NCBI RefSeq assembly: GCF_002950945.1
Contig: NZ_CP012673.1
Location: 13,507,501-13,571,500, forward strand
Length of the DNA: 64,000 nucleotides
Reading direction: 5' to 3'
DNA from: Sorangium cellulosum
GTDB lineage: Bacteria; Myxococcota_A; Polyangia; Polyangiales; Polyangiaceae
Positions 24,201 through 31,783 of the stretch are shown here, in pieces (positions within the stretch are counted from its first letter, which is position 1; every line of letters starts with the position of its first letter). The position numbers and the translations under genes are program-made. The notes under the pieces were generated by a model. The model was not told the origin of the DNA. It saw nothing but the letters and a program-made list of their open reading frames with translations, and did not search any database.

Positions 24201-27200
24201 CTCCACGTGATCCGCCGGAGGCAGGAACGGATCACCCGGCTCGCTTTCATCGCGCAGGTAGTAAGCGATCTCGGCGGCCGACAAGCGCGTCGCGCGAGCT
24301 TGCTCGAACTCTCGGATGGCGGCGAAGGTCTTCAGGATGGCCGCCTGGAGGCCGGTGCCTCCATCCGCGAACGGGCTGCCCACGAGCGCCGCGAGGTCGT
24401 AGAACTCGGCGACCGAGAGCCCCATGGCCCTCGAGAACGTCGCCACCCGGTACATCTTCGTGAGCTCGGTCAGCCCGAGGTTCGTGCCCGGCGCCGAGCC
24501 GATGACCGCCCCCCAGAGCCGCTCGATCTCGGCCGGCTTCAGGCGAAGGGCCGCGCGGACGTGCGCCGGATAGTCCTCGTCGTCCGTCACCGTCGAGAGA
24601 TTGATCGTCGCGCCGAGCCGCACCCGCTCCAGCCCTTCGTACTCGGGCTGGCTCGGGGCCCCCACCAGGAACACCTCGTCGAACAGGCTCTTCGTGATCC
24701 GGCCGGTGCGACGTGTATCGATCTCCGCCCACCAGGCGATGACGCCGAGCGGCGCGACCTTCAGCTCGTCGACCAGGCGCTTCACCTGAGAGAGCCTGAC
24801 GAAATTGGCGGGAATGTCGCCGCCCTCGAGGCCCATCAGGTAGGCGTCGAGCTCGCGCATGCTCCAGCCGAGCTTGCGCCAGAGCCGGACGAAGAAGCTG
24901 ATGCGCCTCAGCGTGTCCGGATTGAGGTGCGCGATCTGGAACTCGTTGTAGTTGCACTCGACGCGATCTGCTGCGCTCGACACGACGTGGAGCCCGTGCG
25001 GATCGGCGGCCTGGACGTGGACGAAGCGGGTGTCCAGGAGGTCGAGCAGCTCCTGGTAGCTCAGCCCCGTGCGGTGCAGGAATACGGGCACCAGCGTCAC
25101 GAGCTTGACCCAGGCCGGCCTCGTGTCCGGATCGCTCTCCGTCTCCGGGGCATGGGCGGTGATGCTCAGGGTAGGTTTGTCGGGCCGCCGGATGGTCACC
25201 GATCCGGCGCCGGGCGAGATCTCGAAGCCCCAGTATTCCCAGGCCGGGCGTCCCTCGCCGAGGATCGCCTGAGCCTCGGAGGGCGTCAGGCTCAGGTAAG
25301 CGAGCGCGATGTTCGGATCCAGGAGCTTCGCCTCGACGCTGCTCGTCGAGAACGCCTCGAGGATCTCGTGCTTCCGGATGTTCCGCTGCTTGAGGAAGAT
25401 GTCGACCTCTTCCCGGCCGAGCGCCAGCGGCAGGTGGAACGGGAAGACGGCCTCGGCGAGCACATCGTACGCGTCGCGGTTGAAGTGCTCCGGAAACACC
25501 TCGAGCGAGTCGTTCGTCCCGCTGGTCTGGAGGGCTGGAACCACCGCGAGCGGCGCGGCGCCGCCCCGGATCCTGAGGCGGATGGCGTCGTCCTCGACGA
25601 TCCACTCGGGGATCGCCGGGGTATGGGCGGCGCTCCGGCTCACGACCGCGCGCTCGCTGAGCACGTACCCCTCGGCGCCGAGGGCGCTGCGAAGCGCGCC
25701 GAGCGCCGCCGCATCGCCGTCCTTTGCGTCATCGAGCGTCTCGGGCGTGAGGCCGATGGTGAAGTCGAGCGGCGCGACGACCGCTTCGAGCACCTCGTTG
25801 ACGAGGTCGATGTAAGGCAGGACCGTGTTCGTGTTGGCGCACGTGAGCTCGATGTCCTCGAGGTCGGGGCGGCGCTCGAACAGCGTCCTCTTGGGCGCCC
25901 CATCGACCCACTCCAGCAGGTCCATCAGGTACGCGCCGGGGCTCAGCACCGTCTGACAGTGCTTGCAGGCACACTTGTTGAGGTCGCCGAACAGGGTGAT
26001 CCAGTTCGGGAGCCTGCGCGCGCCCCCCGTGTTCGCCGTTGCCGTCTGCACGAGATTGGGGTCGTGGCCGTGGGATGGATCGAGCACGGAGAAATTGACG
26101 GGCCCCGGTACGGCGGTCAACCCGCCGACCTCGTTCAGGTTCTGGTGGAACTTGACCAGCGTGAACAGGATCTCGTTCGCGTAATGAGACGCCGTGCGGT
26201 GGATATCGCGCGCCGCCGTGAGCCCACCCACGTGCTCCTCATGGTCGGCCGCGAAGCGGTCCTCCGGGATGCGCGCGATCTTGACCGCCGAGTCGAGGTT
26301 CTGGCCGATGAGGTGAGCGGCAGCGTCGAAATCCGCGGTCAGGCGAAACACGCGCTGGATCTGCTTGACCGATGCGACGGTCTCGGAGCTCAGGGTGAGC
26401 TCGCTCTTGGCGAGGTAGTCGTCGAGGTCGCCCTTCTCGAGGCTGAACTCGGGGTTGTCCGTCAAGAACTGTCTCACGGCCGCGAACGCGGGCGCCCCCT
26501 GCATGCGGGCGGTGAAGCGACGCTGCGGGCTCACCTTGCCGAACAGATCGTAGAGGCGCCTGGCGTAAACATACACCTTCTGGGACTCGGGTCCCGGAAC
26601 ATCGCCGGGGTATCGACCGGCATTGTAGGCGCTCGACTGCATGGCATAGTTGGTCCAGCGACTCGCGTCGTCGCTCTCCAGCGGCACCGTGGCGAGGTCC
26701 TCGACCGTCCGCCAGCCCTTGGTCGACTTGTCGGGGTAGACGGCGGCGACGATCGGGTAATAGCGGCCGACCTTCTCGTACATCTCGAACACGAACGTGA
26801 TGTCCTCCGCCTCCTGCTCGGTCAGCACCTCGTCATCGACCAGCGCCGAGAGCAGCTCGGAGAGCTCCCCGAGGTTGTCGAAGTGCGCGCCGATGAGCGC
26901 CTCCTTCTTGACCTTGATCGGGGTATCCACCGCGTTGTTGGCTCGAACCCCGATGGTCTGCGCTACCCATTCCGAATTCGTCGGATTGATGGCAAAGTTC
27001 GCTGGATCCTCGGAGGTGTCCAGAGACGCGCGCGAAGCGGACATCAGCACGCAATTTCCAGTGCCCGTATCCGACCTCGTGTAATGGCCGTCGCTGTAGC
27101 CCATGGGATACGAGAGCGCGGACGGCCCATTATTGAACGCGGCGCATGCGATCCACAGGAGCTTCTCGACACCTCCTGGCGGGTCGAGAAACGGCGGACT

Positions 27201-28805
27201 GGCCGCGGTGCCGAAGCCAGTCGCCGCTGTACCAGAAGCGACGCCCACGGAGATCGTCCCGTTCCAGCGATGCCTGTCCACTTGATAGACGTGCGCCACC
27301 GCCTTCTGTGCGGTCGCGGTCTGGAAGTTGACAGAGGTGCCGCCCTCGGTTCCCACGCCCACCTTGGCGTAGCCGCTGAGGCGAACAGCGGCCGTGGTCG
27401 GATTGTTCGTGCTCGACCACAGCTGCGTCCAACCTGCCGGCGTCGTCACGGCCGGCCCTTCGTCGTTGGCGAACAGCACGATGAGCAGGTCGCCGGCCGC
27501 GACCGCCGAGGGCATGGCGACCTGGTGAGCCGTGGTATCGGTGGAGAAGACGGTCTGGTTCCAGGATTGAACGCTGGGGAACTCCACGTCCTCGCCGAGC
27601 GCGAGCTCGAGCAGCAGCTGCTGCCACGGCGGCTTATGGTCCTCACCCTCCGGGACATGAGTCATCATTTTCGCGAGCACCGTTCGCCAATCCCCGACCA
27701 GGATCGGGTAGAGCTTGTCCTCGATGGATTCGGAAATGATCCCGCGGTGGACGGCGTCGACGAGCGTCTGGAAGAACTGATCGGGCGTCACGTCGAGCAG
27801 CGAGTACATGTCGCTCCCGAGCCCGGCGCGCACGAGCGGATAGATGACTTCCGGCGACACGGGCTCGCTCAGCGCCGTGCCAAAAACATGCTCGTTGATC
27901 TCTCCCGCGACGATCCAGGCCCGAACGAAGGCACGGACCAGCGCTTCGTCGAGGCTGCTCGATCTGGCGACGAAGGACAGGAGATCTGGCCGCTGATCGA
28001 GCTTCTTGATGGTGTCCGACCGGGCGCTTGGGCTGGTCCCCAGGCTGTTTTTCATCCCCGTATCCAGGCGCGCGTACTCGGAGTCGGCGCTGGCGGCCAC
28101 TCGATCGACCGTCAGATCGATCCGCTGCTCGCGCGCGGCGTTGAAGAGCACTTCCGAGGACGAGACCGCTTCCAGCTGGCCCCCCGGCCCGGTCGGCTCC
28201 TTCGCGTAGACGATCAGGTTGATCTGGCCCGCGGGCGTGCCGATCGGGCTCGGAGTGCCGGCCAGCGCCGGCGGGGTGTAGAGGATCTCGAAATTCCCCC
28301 CTGGGCCGCTCGTCGTCGTGCCGATCTCGCGCTCCTCGATGCCGGCGCTCGTCCAGGCGACGCGGTACGCGTAGACGTTCGTGCCGGCAACGGCGAGCCC
28401 GAGCTTGTTCCGCACGGTGCCGAACACGCGGTGCTGGGGCGAAGATGCGGTCCAGGTGGCGCTGCTGCTCACGATCTCGGCGCTCTGGCCGATGACGATG
28501 CGCACCGTCGACCCGCTCGTGATCTCAGGGAACACCTGCGTCCGCCCCACCTCCTGCCCGCCCGCGTTATAGAGCTGGAAGCGCAGGTTCGGCTTCTCCC
28601 GAGCCGAGGAGAGCACGGCGACGTTCTGCAGGTACACCGGCGACCATCCGCCGGTCCCCGCGTCGTGCTCGCTCTGCCCTACTTCCGTCTCGACAGAGCC
28701 GTTGACATCGACTGCCCTCACGCGCGCGATCTCGTTCTGAGTCGGACGGGTCATGTTGGGCCAGAACAGGTCGAGGTGAATGAGATAAGGATTCGGGATT
28801 GACAT
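18216..28805 (-). CDS. TcA-like toxin-complex translocator (giant, extra domains)
   Basis: 3529 residues against about 2500 for typical TcA. Residues 1-230 form a beta-rich leader with a transthyretin/carboxypeptidase-regulatory-like segment near 125-185. A beta-sandwich block like those in phage and tail adhesins is inserted at about 413-620 (A-G-D-L-L-I-V-L-F-A-N-D; T-P-A-G-W-T-Q-L). A VRP1-like region surrounds E-H-F-N-R-D-A-Y-D-V-L-A-E-A-V-F-P-F at about 1110. A PA14-like block lies at 1712-1803. The neuraminidase-like motif Y-P-E-N-W-I-E-P-E-L-R-D-D-K-T is near 2110. Long helices at about 2890-2945 and the conserved C-terminal region Q-Y-G-Y-F-D-S-L-R-Q-G-L-L-A-G-E-K-L (about 3160) form the channel and TcB-binding end. 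AGAGGAAAG precedes the ATG. In the family TcA pentamers bind cells and inject the BC-enclosed tip. First gene of the operon. Confidence 0.93.
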   Translation of the reverse strand: MSIPNPYLIHLDLFWPNMTRPTQNEIARVRAVDVNGSVETEVGQSEHDAGTGGWSPVYLQNVAVLSSAREKPNLRFQLYNAGGQEVGRTQVFPEITSGSTVRIVIGQSAEIVSSSATWTASSPQHRVFGTVRNKLGLAVAGTNVYAYRVAWTSAGIEEREIGTTTSGPGGNFEILYTPPALAGTPSPIGTPAGQINLIVYAKEPTGPGGQLEAVSSSEVLFNAAREQRIDLTVDRVAASADSEYARLDTGMKNSLGTSPSARSDTIKKLDQRPDLLSFVARSSSLDEALVRAFVRAWIVAGEINEHVFGTALSEPVSPEVIYPLVRAGLGSDMYSLLDVTPDQFFQTLVDAVHRGIISESIEDKLYPILVGDWRTVLAKMMTHVPEGEDHKPPWQQLLLELALGEDVEFPSVQSWNQTVFSTDTTAHQVAMPSAVAAGDLLIVLFANDEGPAVTTPAGWTQLWSSTNNPTTAAVRLSGYAKVGVGTEGGTSVNFQTATAQKAVAHVYQVDRHRWNGTISVGVASGTAATGFGTAASPPFLDPPGGVEKLLWIACAAFNNGPSALSYPMGYSDGHYTRSDTGTGNCVLMSASRASLDTSEDPANFAINPTNSEWVAQTIGVRANNAVDTPIKVKKEALIGAHFDNLGELSELLSALVDDEVLTEQEAEDITFVFEMYEKVGRYYPIVAAVYPDKSTKGWRTVEDLATVPLESDDASRWTNYAMQSSAYNAGRYPGDVPGPESQKVYVYARRLYDLFGKVSPQRRFTARMQGAPAFAAVRQFLTDNPEFSLEKGDLDDYLAKSELTLSSETVASVKQIQRVFRLTADFDAAAHLIGQNLDSAVKIARIPEDRFAADHEEHVGGLTAARDIHRTASHYANEILFTLVKFHQNLNEVGGLTAVPGPVNFSVLDPSHGHDPNLVQTATANTGGARRLPNWITLFGDLNKCACKHCQTVLSPGAYLMDLLEWVDGAPKRTLFERRPDLEDIELTCANTNTVLPYIDLVNEVLEAVVAPLDFTIGLTPETLDDAKDGDAAALGALRSALGAEGYVLSERAVVSRSAAHTPAIPEWIVEDDAIRLRIRGGAAPLAVVPALQTSGTNDSLEVFPEHFNRDAYDVLAEAVFPFHLPLALGREEVDIFLKQRNIRKHEILEAFSTSSVEAKLLDPNIALAYLSLTPSEAQAILGEGRPAWEYWGFEISPGAGSVTIRRPDKPTLSITAHAPETESDPDTRPAWVKLVTLVPVFLHRTGLSYQELLDLLDTRFVHVQAADPHGLHVVSSAADRVECNYNEFQIAHLNPDTLRRISFFVRLWRKLGWSMRELDAYLMGLEGGDIPANFVRLSQVKRLVDELKVAPLGVIAWWAEIDTRRTGRITKSLFDEVFLVGAPSQPEYEGLERVRLGATINLSTVTDDEDYPAHVRAALRLKPAEIERLWGAVIGSAPGTNLGLTELTKMYRVATFSRAMGLSVAEFYDLAALVGSPFADGGTGLQAAILKTFAAIREFEQARATRLSAAEIAYYLRDESEPGDPFLPPADHVERAVRLLATAAAEIEAAYPDQTPDAVGLADALSKVMPGDKVLRFLQIAEGPPPPPSPGDFATPAEYNDALAAYQSLTNQNENFLGDYTWRFASPEAFNTLPGRLANYDANLSREARYKLVWDELRGRLVNQARTASVLAVAAELMDLPRDTTEILLTQALKSLTSPSLTALDDWKKFLTGEWNTAVPGELRAFVVVPRDGVYRFGISVDAPVDELWLWVDGAPVNPNGGTNGPDRAEIIYVMQTLKASVAHEIRVIYNGPDHVTLKWKIEAEEVVPVPASAIIPFRPEVYLRLFKAVGLVRGLELSKPELKYLIEKSSSIGLSLNALPVRQADADVPWSTLAGFIDLLGLQRSVELRTKTLFEFWSEGGGSAGATVGDVAALTGWKTEDIQTVFDLLSPAPPWDSRALWHLLRATMRVVRRLELDASQVIELLLSPTPTLGAAVRLRNVFRSQFSSDAWKEVFKPLRDALRRRQRDALTGYLTSRPVEIGNQELEFFDENDLFAHFLIDVEMEPDTLISRIRLALNVVQLFVQRVFLGLENDASLIQLERAKDEWAWMQSYRVWEANRKVFLYPENWIEPELRDDKTEFFKELESELLEGDITHERGLTALRNYLEKMSEVSNLEVVGAYTEDAFSSGVNHVLHVVGRTRFQSRSFYHRTFQAKQFHDGIWTPWRKINLDINADVVAPIVFNGRLVLFWPVVQSKQKPQPLPASNNFVDGNNAGDVRAEFVAEIRLMWSEYVASENKWLKPKLSKSRVTDNHAETIFDREVGEEQPRTTGYHLRVAVGSSEHVTVDVVKTNVPAGNGKLSPSRLGTFAVWYTGEDTLGSSNLVLSLGESWPEGTLLKHNAAVEVSYSVDDKLARNELRFLGNTPFFRRTPGAFRVFGTNFPYLGSAQHKPFFYETPSSSLFALNKGFVTQSGLSREKAQVALFSTFHHPLVTEVQKRLQAFGPAGIMNRATQALPVADNRYYSNYYYNYYGHLYLGYHIAGDRQAWGTTQRMVESELNPSRSVAQPYPLPTIEFGYGTPFGVYNWELFFHLPMLIAGRLSQDLKFEDAMNWYHYVFDPKQELSRYEKTKRWVERLPFGCRYWNFLPFFANKDATDSLSETLGLNGNLSAYDRQELTALIDEWRQNPFKPHLIARQRTVAYQKFVVMKYLDNLIAWADQLFRLDTIEAINQATQLYILAAELLGDRPEEVESLTGEPKYTYRELKALGVDGFSNAIVDVEYRLVSNSEHLKETKLAPEGSAAASIKNLSLKTFYFCVPRNERLDRYWDTVQDRLFKIRNSMNIDGVKRQLKLFEPPIDPALLVRAAAAGLDLGSAVAQLGGALPCYRFGTWSQRAIDLANELKGFGAAVLAALEKKDAEELQLLRQGHEIKMLELARRVRQAQIAEAEENIKALELSRALAEERHTEYRTRARISDRERAQITLTEVSTGLEVAQGVSHTVGGLFAAVPDAEAGVVGPFPLVGVNMKIGTALTTTANAVASALGATASLTRGLANLAGINAGHDRRWEEWKLQERLARKEIEQINQQIVAAQIRRDIAQRELENHETQMEHAEEVRQFMQEKFTSRDLYQWMARELSRAYQQVYKLAFDVAKSAERTFQFELGLEGTSFIQYGYFDSLRQGLLAGEKLVVDLKRMEVAYLERNKREFELQKSISLAAINPAALQDLLEKGACEFELPEVLFDLDHPGQYFRRIRAVRLTIPCVTGPHTSVSAKLTLLGSAIRKQSAVNPDAYAYTGYDDPRFVHDLVGIQSIATSNAQSDAGLFELNFRDERYLPFEGAGVISRWRLELPTALPQFDYNTISDVVMQLSYTARDGGGTLKKGAEDAIIAGLNRILKVVSDPETGLVRVFSLRKEFPDVFHRLLVSPGEPVDMTLRPEHFPFVIRRARMTLALVNVVNDQGRVDLHVITKPGATLSSATFSLNGGDQKSVNPQNGIAVQSLPKGGDASTTLLQNWAAETWALQQQGLSADTVEDIVFIVKYTAAAAD

Positions 28806-29463
28806 GTTCTTTCCTCTCAGGCACGCGCGCGCGCACCTTCGGCGACGGCAATGGCGCGCCGTCCCCTGGCTCGCCTCATGGGCGTGCCCGGCTCGGCACT
28901 CCCTTCAGGGAACGTGGCAGATCGTCAGCGTCGCGGCGCGACATCGCCGCGAGTTATGTGCGACAGACGTACTAAGGATTCTAATGAAATCTGACGGAGC
29001 GTGCTCTCGATGGCGGTTTCGCCTTCAAATGCAGCAACCGCGGAGGTCGCTCGCGTCGTCGGCTATGCGGAGTCCATTACGTAGAAGCGCCGGCGAGCGA
29101 GTGACTTACCGCTATCGACGAATATGTCAGCACGCGGACTAGGGGTCAACCTGAGCGCAGGGAATTGGACCTGACGGAGACCACGTGATCTGGGTATCCG
29201 CACGGCGACCACCCGCGGGTTCGGTGGATGGGTGATGCCGTAGCGCTGACGCCGGAGAGACGTTGAGGGCCAGCCGAGCCCGGTGGAAGCAGCGGGTCGT
29301 CCCTCCACCCCCTCGCCCCGCTCCGCTCGCCTCTCTCCTTACCGCCCTCTCCTCGCCTCCCAGCCACACCCCGCGGCACCTTCACGGCGCCTCCCGCCGC
29401 GAACCGTGGTGTAATCCCCTGCGCCCCGCGCCCTCGCGAGGCCCGTAGCCCCGCGGTGACCCA
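28806..29463. promoter_or_regulatory. divergent intergenic region between the Tc operon and the signalling operon
   Basis: 658 bp without a convincing gene. It must hold the promoter for tcA (minus) and probably that for the plus-strand operon. An inverted repeat TCGCGGCG-N6-CGCCGCGA at 28931-28952 is a possible operator. The stretch 28950-29040 is clearly less GC-rich than the surroundings, as promoters here often are. Bases 29290-29400 are a pyrimidine-rich tract. No sigma-factor consensus could be assigned with confidence. Confidence 0.5.
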
Positions 29464-30483
29464 GTGAGCGATTCAGCCCCGAAAGCGACGATCGCCGTGC
29501 TCGAGCGGAACCGCGTCGTCGGCCAGCGGATCGCCCGCGTCATGTCGGCCGCCGCCGGCATGCAGGACGTCCCCATCGCCAGCGACCCTGCCGAGCTGCG
29601 CGCCCGGCTCTCCGATCGCCCCCTCTTGCTCGGCTGCGACGCCGCCGACCTCGATCTCGCGCTTGATTGGATCGCCGAGCGCTACCCCAGCATGCACCTG
29701 CTCGTGTGGACCTCGGGCAGCACCGACGTGGTCCTCCACGCCGCCCTCAGGGAGCCGCGCCTCTCGAGCATCGTCGGGTGGCCGAGCTTCGCCTCCATGC
29801 CCCGGCCGTGGGAGATCGCGCTCGCGGTCCGGCGCATCCTCAAGCCGCTCGCGCTGCCGCCGCGCCTCTCCGACCTGCTCTCCTGGGGCGCGACCATCGT
29901 GAAGTGGCGCCCTCGCACGAGCGACGACCGGGACCGCACCGTCGCCGAGGTCGCGCACTGGGCCGAGCGCGCCGGCGCCCCCGCGCGGGTGGCCGAGCGG
30001 CTCGCCGCGCTCGCGCACGAGCTGCTCATGAACGCCATGTACGACGCGCCCGTCGACGGCCGCGGGCGCCCTCGGTACACACACGACCGGCGGCGGGACA
30101 TCGTGCTCGAGGAGAGCGAGATCCCGACGCTGCGGCTCGGCGCCGACGGCGCGCACATCGCCCTCCAGGCCCACGACCCGTTCGGCGGCCTCCGGCGGCA
30201 CCACGTCTTCGAGGGCATCACGCGCGGCCTGAGCGCTCGCGGCGAGGCCTCCGCCCGCGCCCCCGTGCTCGACACCTCGCGCGGCGGCGCCGGCCTCGGC
30301 ATGCTCAAGATCTACGCGGCCGGCGCGGTGCTCGTCGTCGACGTCGCGCCCACGTCGTCCACGATGGTCACCTCCTTCTGGGACCTCGACGTGAACCCGC
30401 GGGAGTTCCGGTCGCTCCCCGCGTCGATCCACTACTTCGAGCGCTCCACGTCCGCGGTGGAGACCCTGGAGCGGGGCGGGTGA
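29464..30483 (+). CDS. receiver-like plus GHKL (RsbW-like) kinase
   Basis: This 339-residue protein begins at a GTG. Residues 1-125 look like a degenerate receiver domain (A-T-I-A-V-L-E-R-N-R start), without a clear phospho-acceptor Asp. From about 160 there is a GHKL-type ATPase: H-E-L-L-M-N-A-M-Y-D as the N box near residue 190 and G-G-A-G-L-G-M-L-K-I-Y as a G box near 275. There is no His phosphotransfer helix, so it resembles anti-sigma/serine-kinase proteins of partner-switch systems rather than a sensor kinase. It is the first of five plus-strand genes with short gaps. A SpoIIE-type phosphatase follows 42 bp later, the usual partner. Confidence 0.75.
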   Translation: MSDSAPKATIAVLERNRVVGQRIARVMSAAAGMQDVPIASDPAELRARLSDRPLLLGCDAADLDLALDWIAERYPSMHLLVWTSGSTDVVLHAALREPRLSSIVGWPSFASMPRPWEIALAVRRILKPLALPPRLSDLLSWGATIVKWRPRTSDDRDRTVAEVAHWAERAGAPARVAERLAALAHELLMNAMYDAPVDGRGRPRYTHDRRRDIVLEESEIPTLRLGADGAHIALQAHDPFGGLRRHHVFEGITRGLSARGEASARAPVLDTSRGGAGLGMLKIYAAGAVLVVDVAPTSSTMVTSFWDLDVNPREFRSLPASIHYFERSTSAVETLERGG

Positions 30484-30525
30484 GGACGCCGCCGCCCGCC
30501 GCACATCCCGGCCGAGGGGGTCGCC

Positions 30526-31764
30526 GTGGCTGACATCGACCCGCTGCTCGCCCGGCAGCTCCGGCGCCTCGGCCTCGAGGACCTCGACGCGCCGCCCGAC
30601 CGGGAGACGTGGCACAAGGTCATCGCGCGCATCAGCGAGCACTACCGCCACGTCGCCGACGACCGCAGCCTGCTCACCCGCTCGCTCGACCTCTCCACGA
30701 ACGAGATGAGCGCGCTCCACCGCCAGCTGCGCGCCGAGCGCGATCGCCTGCGCAGCGTCGTCGTCGCGATCGGCGACGCGCTCACCATCTTCCACGACGC
30801 CGCGAGCACACACTCCGAGCCGGCGAGCCCCCACGACGTCGGCTCCACGGTGTCCACGGCCAAGCGCCGCTTCGCCGCGAAGCTCGGCGAGATCCTCTCC
30901 CTCGGCAGCGCGCTCGGCGACGCGGCGGGCTCGAGCGGCTCGAGCGAGGCCATCAACGAGGCCCGGGTCCAGCTCGTCGCCCTCGGCGACCGGCTCGTGC
31001 AGCTGCTCTACGACACCGCCGAGCGGGCCTCGCTCAAGAAGCAGCTCGAGGTCGCGCGCGCCGTCCAGCAGATGCTCGTCCCGAGCGAGGACGTCATCGA
31101 GCGGGGCTCCTTCCGGCTCGCCAGCCACTTCCAGCCCGCGGCCGAGTGCGGCGGCGACTGGTGGACGTTCCACGACCTGCCGGACGGCAGGCTGCTCACG
31201 GTCATCGGCGACGTGACCGGGCACGGCATCTCGTCGGCCATCATCACGGGGGCGGCGAAGGCGGCGTGTGACGTCGCGCGCACGTTCGCGCGCGAGGAGC
31301 TCAGCGCCGCAGAGCTGCTCCGCCTCATGAACTGCTCCATCTTCGAGGCGGGCAAGCAGAAGTACCTGATGACGTGCGCCGCCTGCATCTTCGACCCCGC
31401 GACGCGGTCGCTCACCGTCGCGAACGCCGGGCACCCGTTCCCGTACCTCGTGAGGAACGGCGCCGTCCGGCCGCTCGCCTCGCACGGCTCCCCGCTCGGC
31501 GTCGCGCCCTCGGCCGAGTACACGTCGAGCACCGTCGCCCTGGAGGGCGGCGACGCGCTCCTCTGGTTCACCGACGGCGTGACCGAGTGCGAGAACGAGG
31601 CGCACGAGCCGTTCAGCGAGCGCCGCCTGCGCGCGCTCTTCCAGAGCGTGGCGACCTCCGCGCCGGAGGAGGCCCGCGACGCGATCGTGGACGTGGTCTC
31701 CAGGTTCCGCGGCGAGCGCTCCCTCGACGACGACATGACCCTCGTCGTCGCGCGCGTGCGGTAA
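30526..31764 (+). CDS. SpoIIE-type PP2C serine phosphatase
   Basis: 412 residues from a GTG start. An N-terminal helical region of about 180 residues contains a coiled-coil-like stretch (L-H-R-Q-L-R-A-E-R-D-R-L). The catalytic PP2C/SpoIIE domain starts at the linker A-R-A-V-Q-Q-M-L-V-P (about 178). Metal-binding acidic residues are visible in C-G-G-D-W-W, I-G-D-V-T-G-H-G, W-F-T-D-G-V-T-E and D-D-D-M-T-L-V-V. The family dephosphorylates STAS-domain proteins. STAS-like segments occur in the next two genes, which fits a local substrate. No membrane segment. Confidence 0.88.
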   Translation: MADIDPLLARQLRRLGLEDLDAPPDRETWHKVIARISEHYRHVADDRSLLTRSLDLSTNEMSALHRQLRAERDRLRSVVVAIGDALTIFHDAASTHSEPASPHDVGSTVSTAKRRFAAKLGEILSLGSALGDAAGSSGSSEAINEARVQLVALGDRLVQLLYDTAERASLKKQLEVARAVQQMLVPSEDVIERGSFRLASHFQPAAECGGDWWTFHDLPDGRLLTVIGDVTGHGISSAIITGAAKAACDVARTFAREELSAAELLRLMNCSIFEAGKQKYLMTCAACIFDPATRSLTVANAGHPFPYLVRNGAVRPLASHGSPLGVAPSAEYTSSTVALEGGDALLWFTDGVTECENEAHEPFSERRLRALFQSVATSAPEEARDAIVDVVSRFRGERSLDDDMTLVVARVR

Positions 31765-31783
31765 CCTGCGGGCGAGGAGCTCC

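Noticed and set aside
18462..28802. Very long open frames on the plus strand opposite tcA
   Set aside because: Their translations are Arg/Leu/Glu/Val-rich with no domains, and they mirror the tcA codons. High GC at third positions keeps the antisense frame open.
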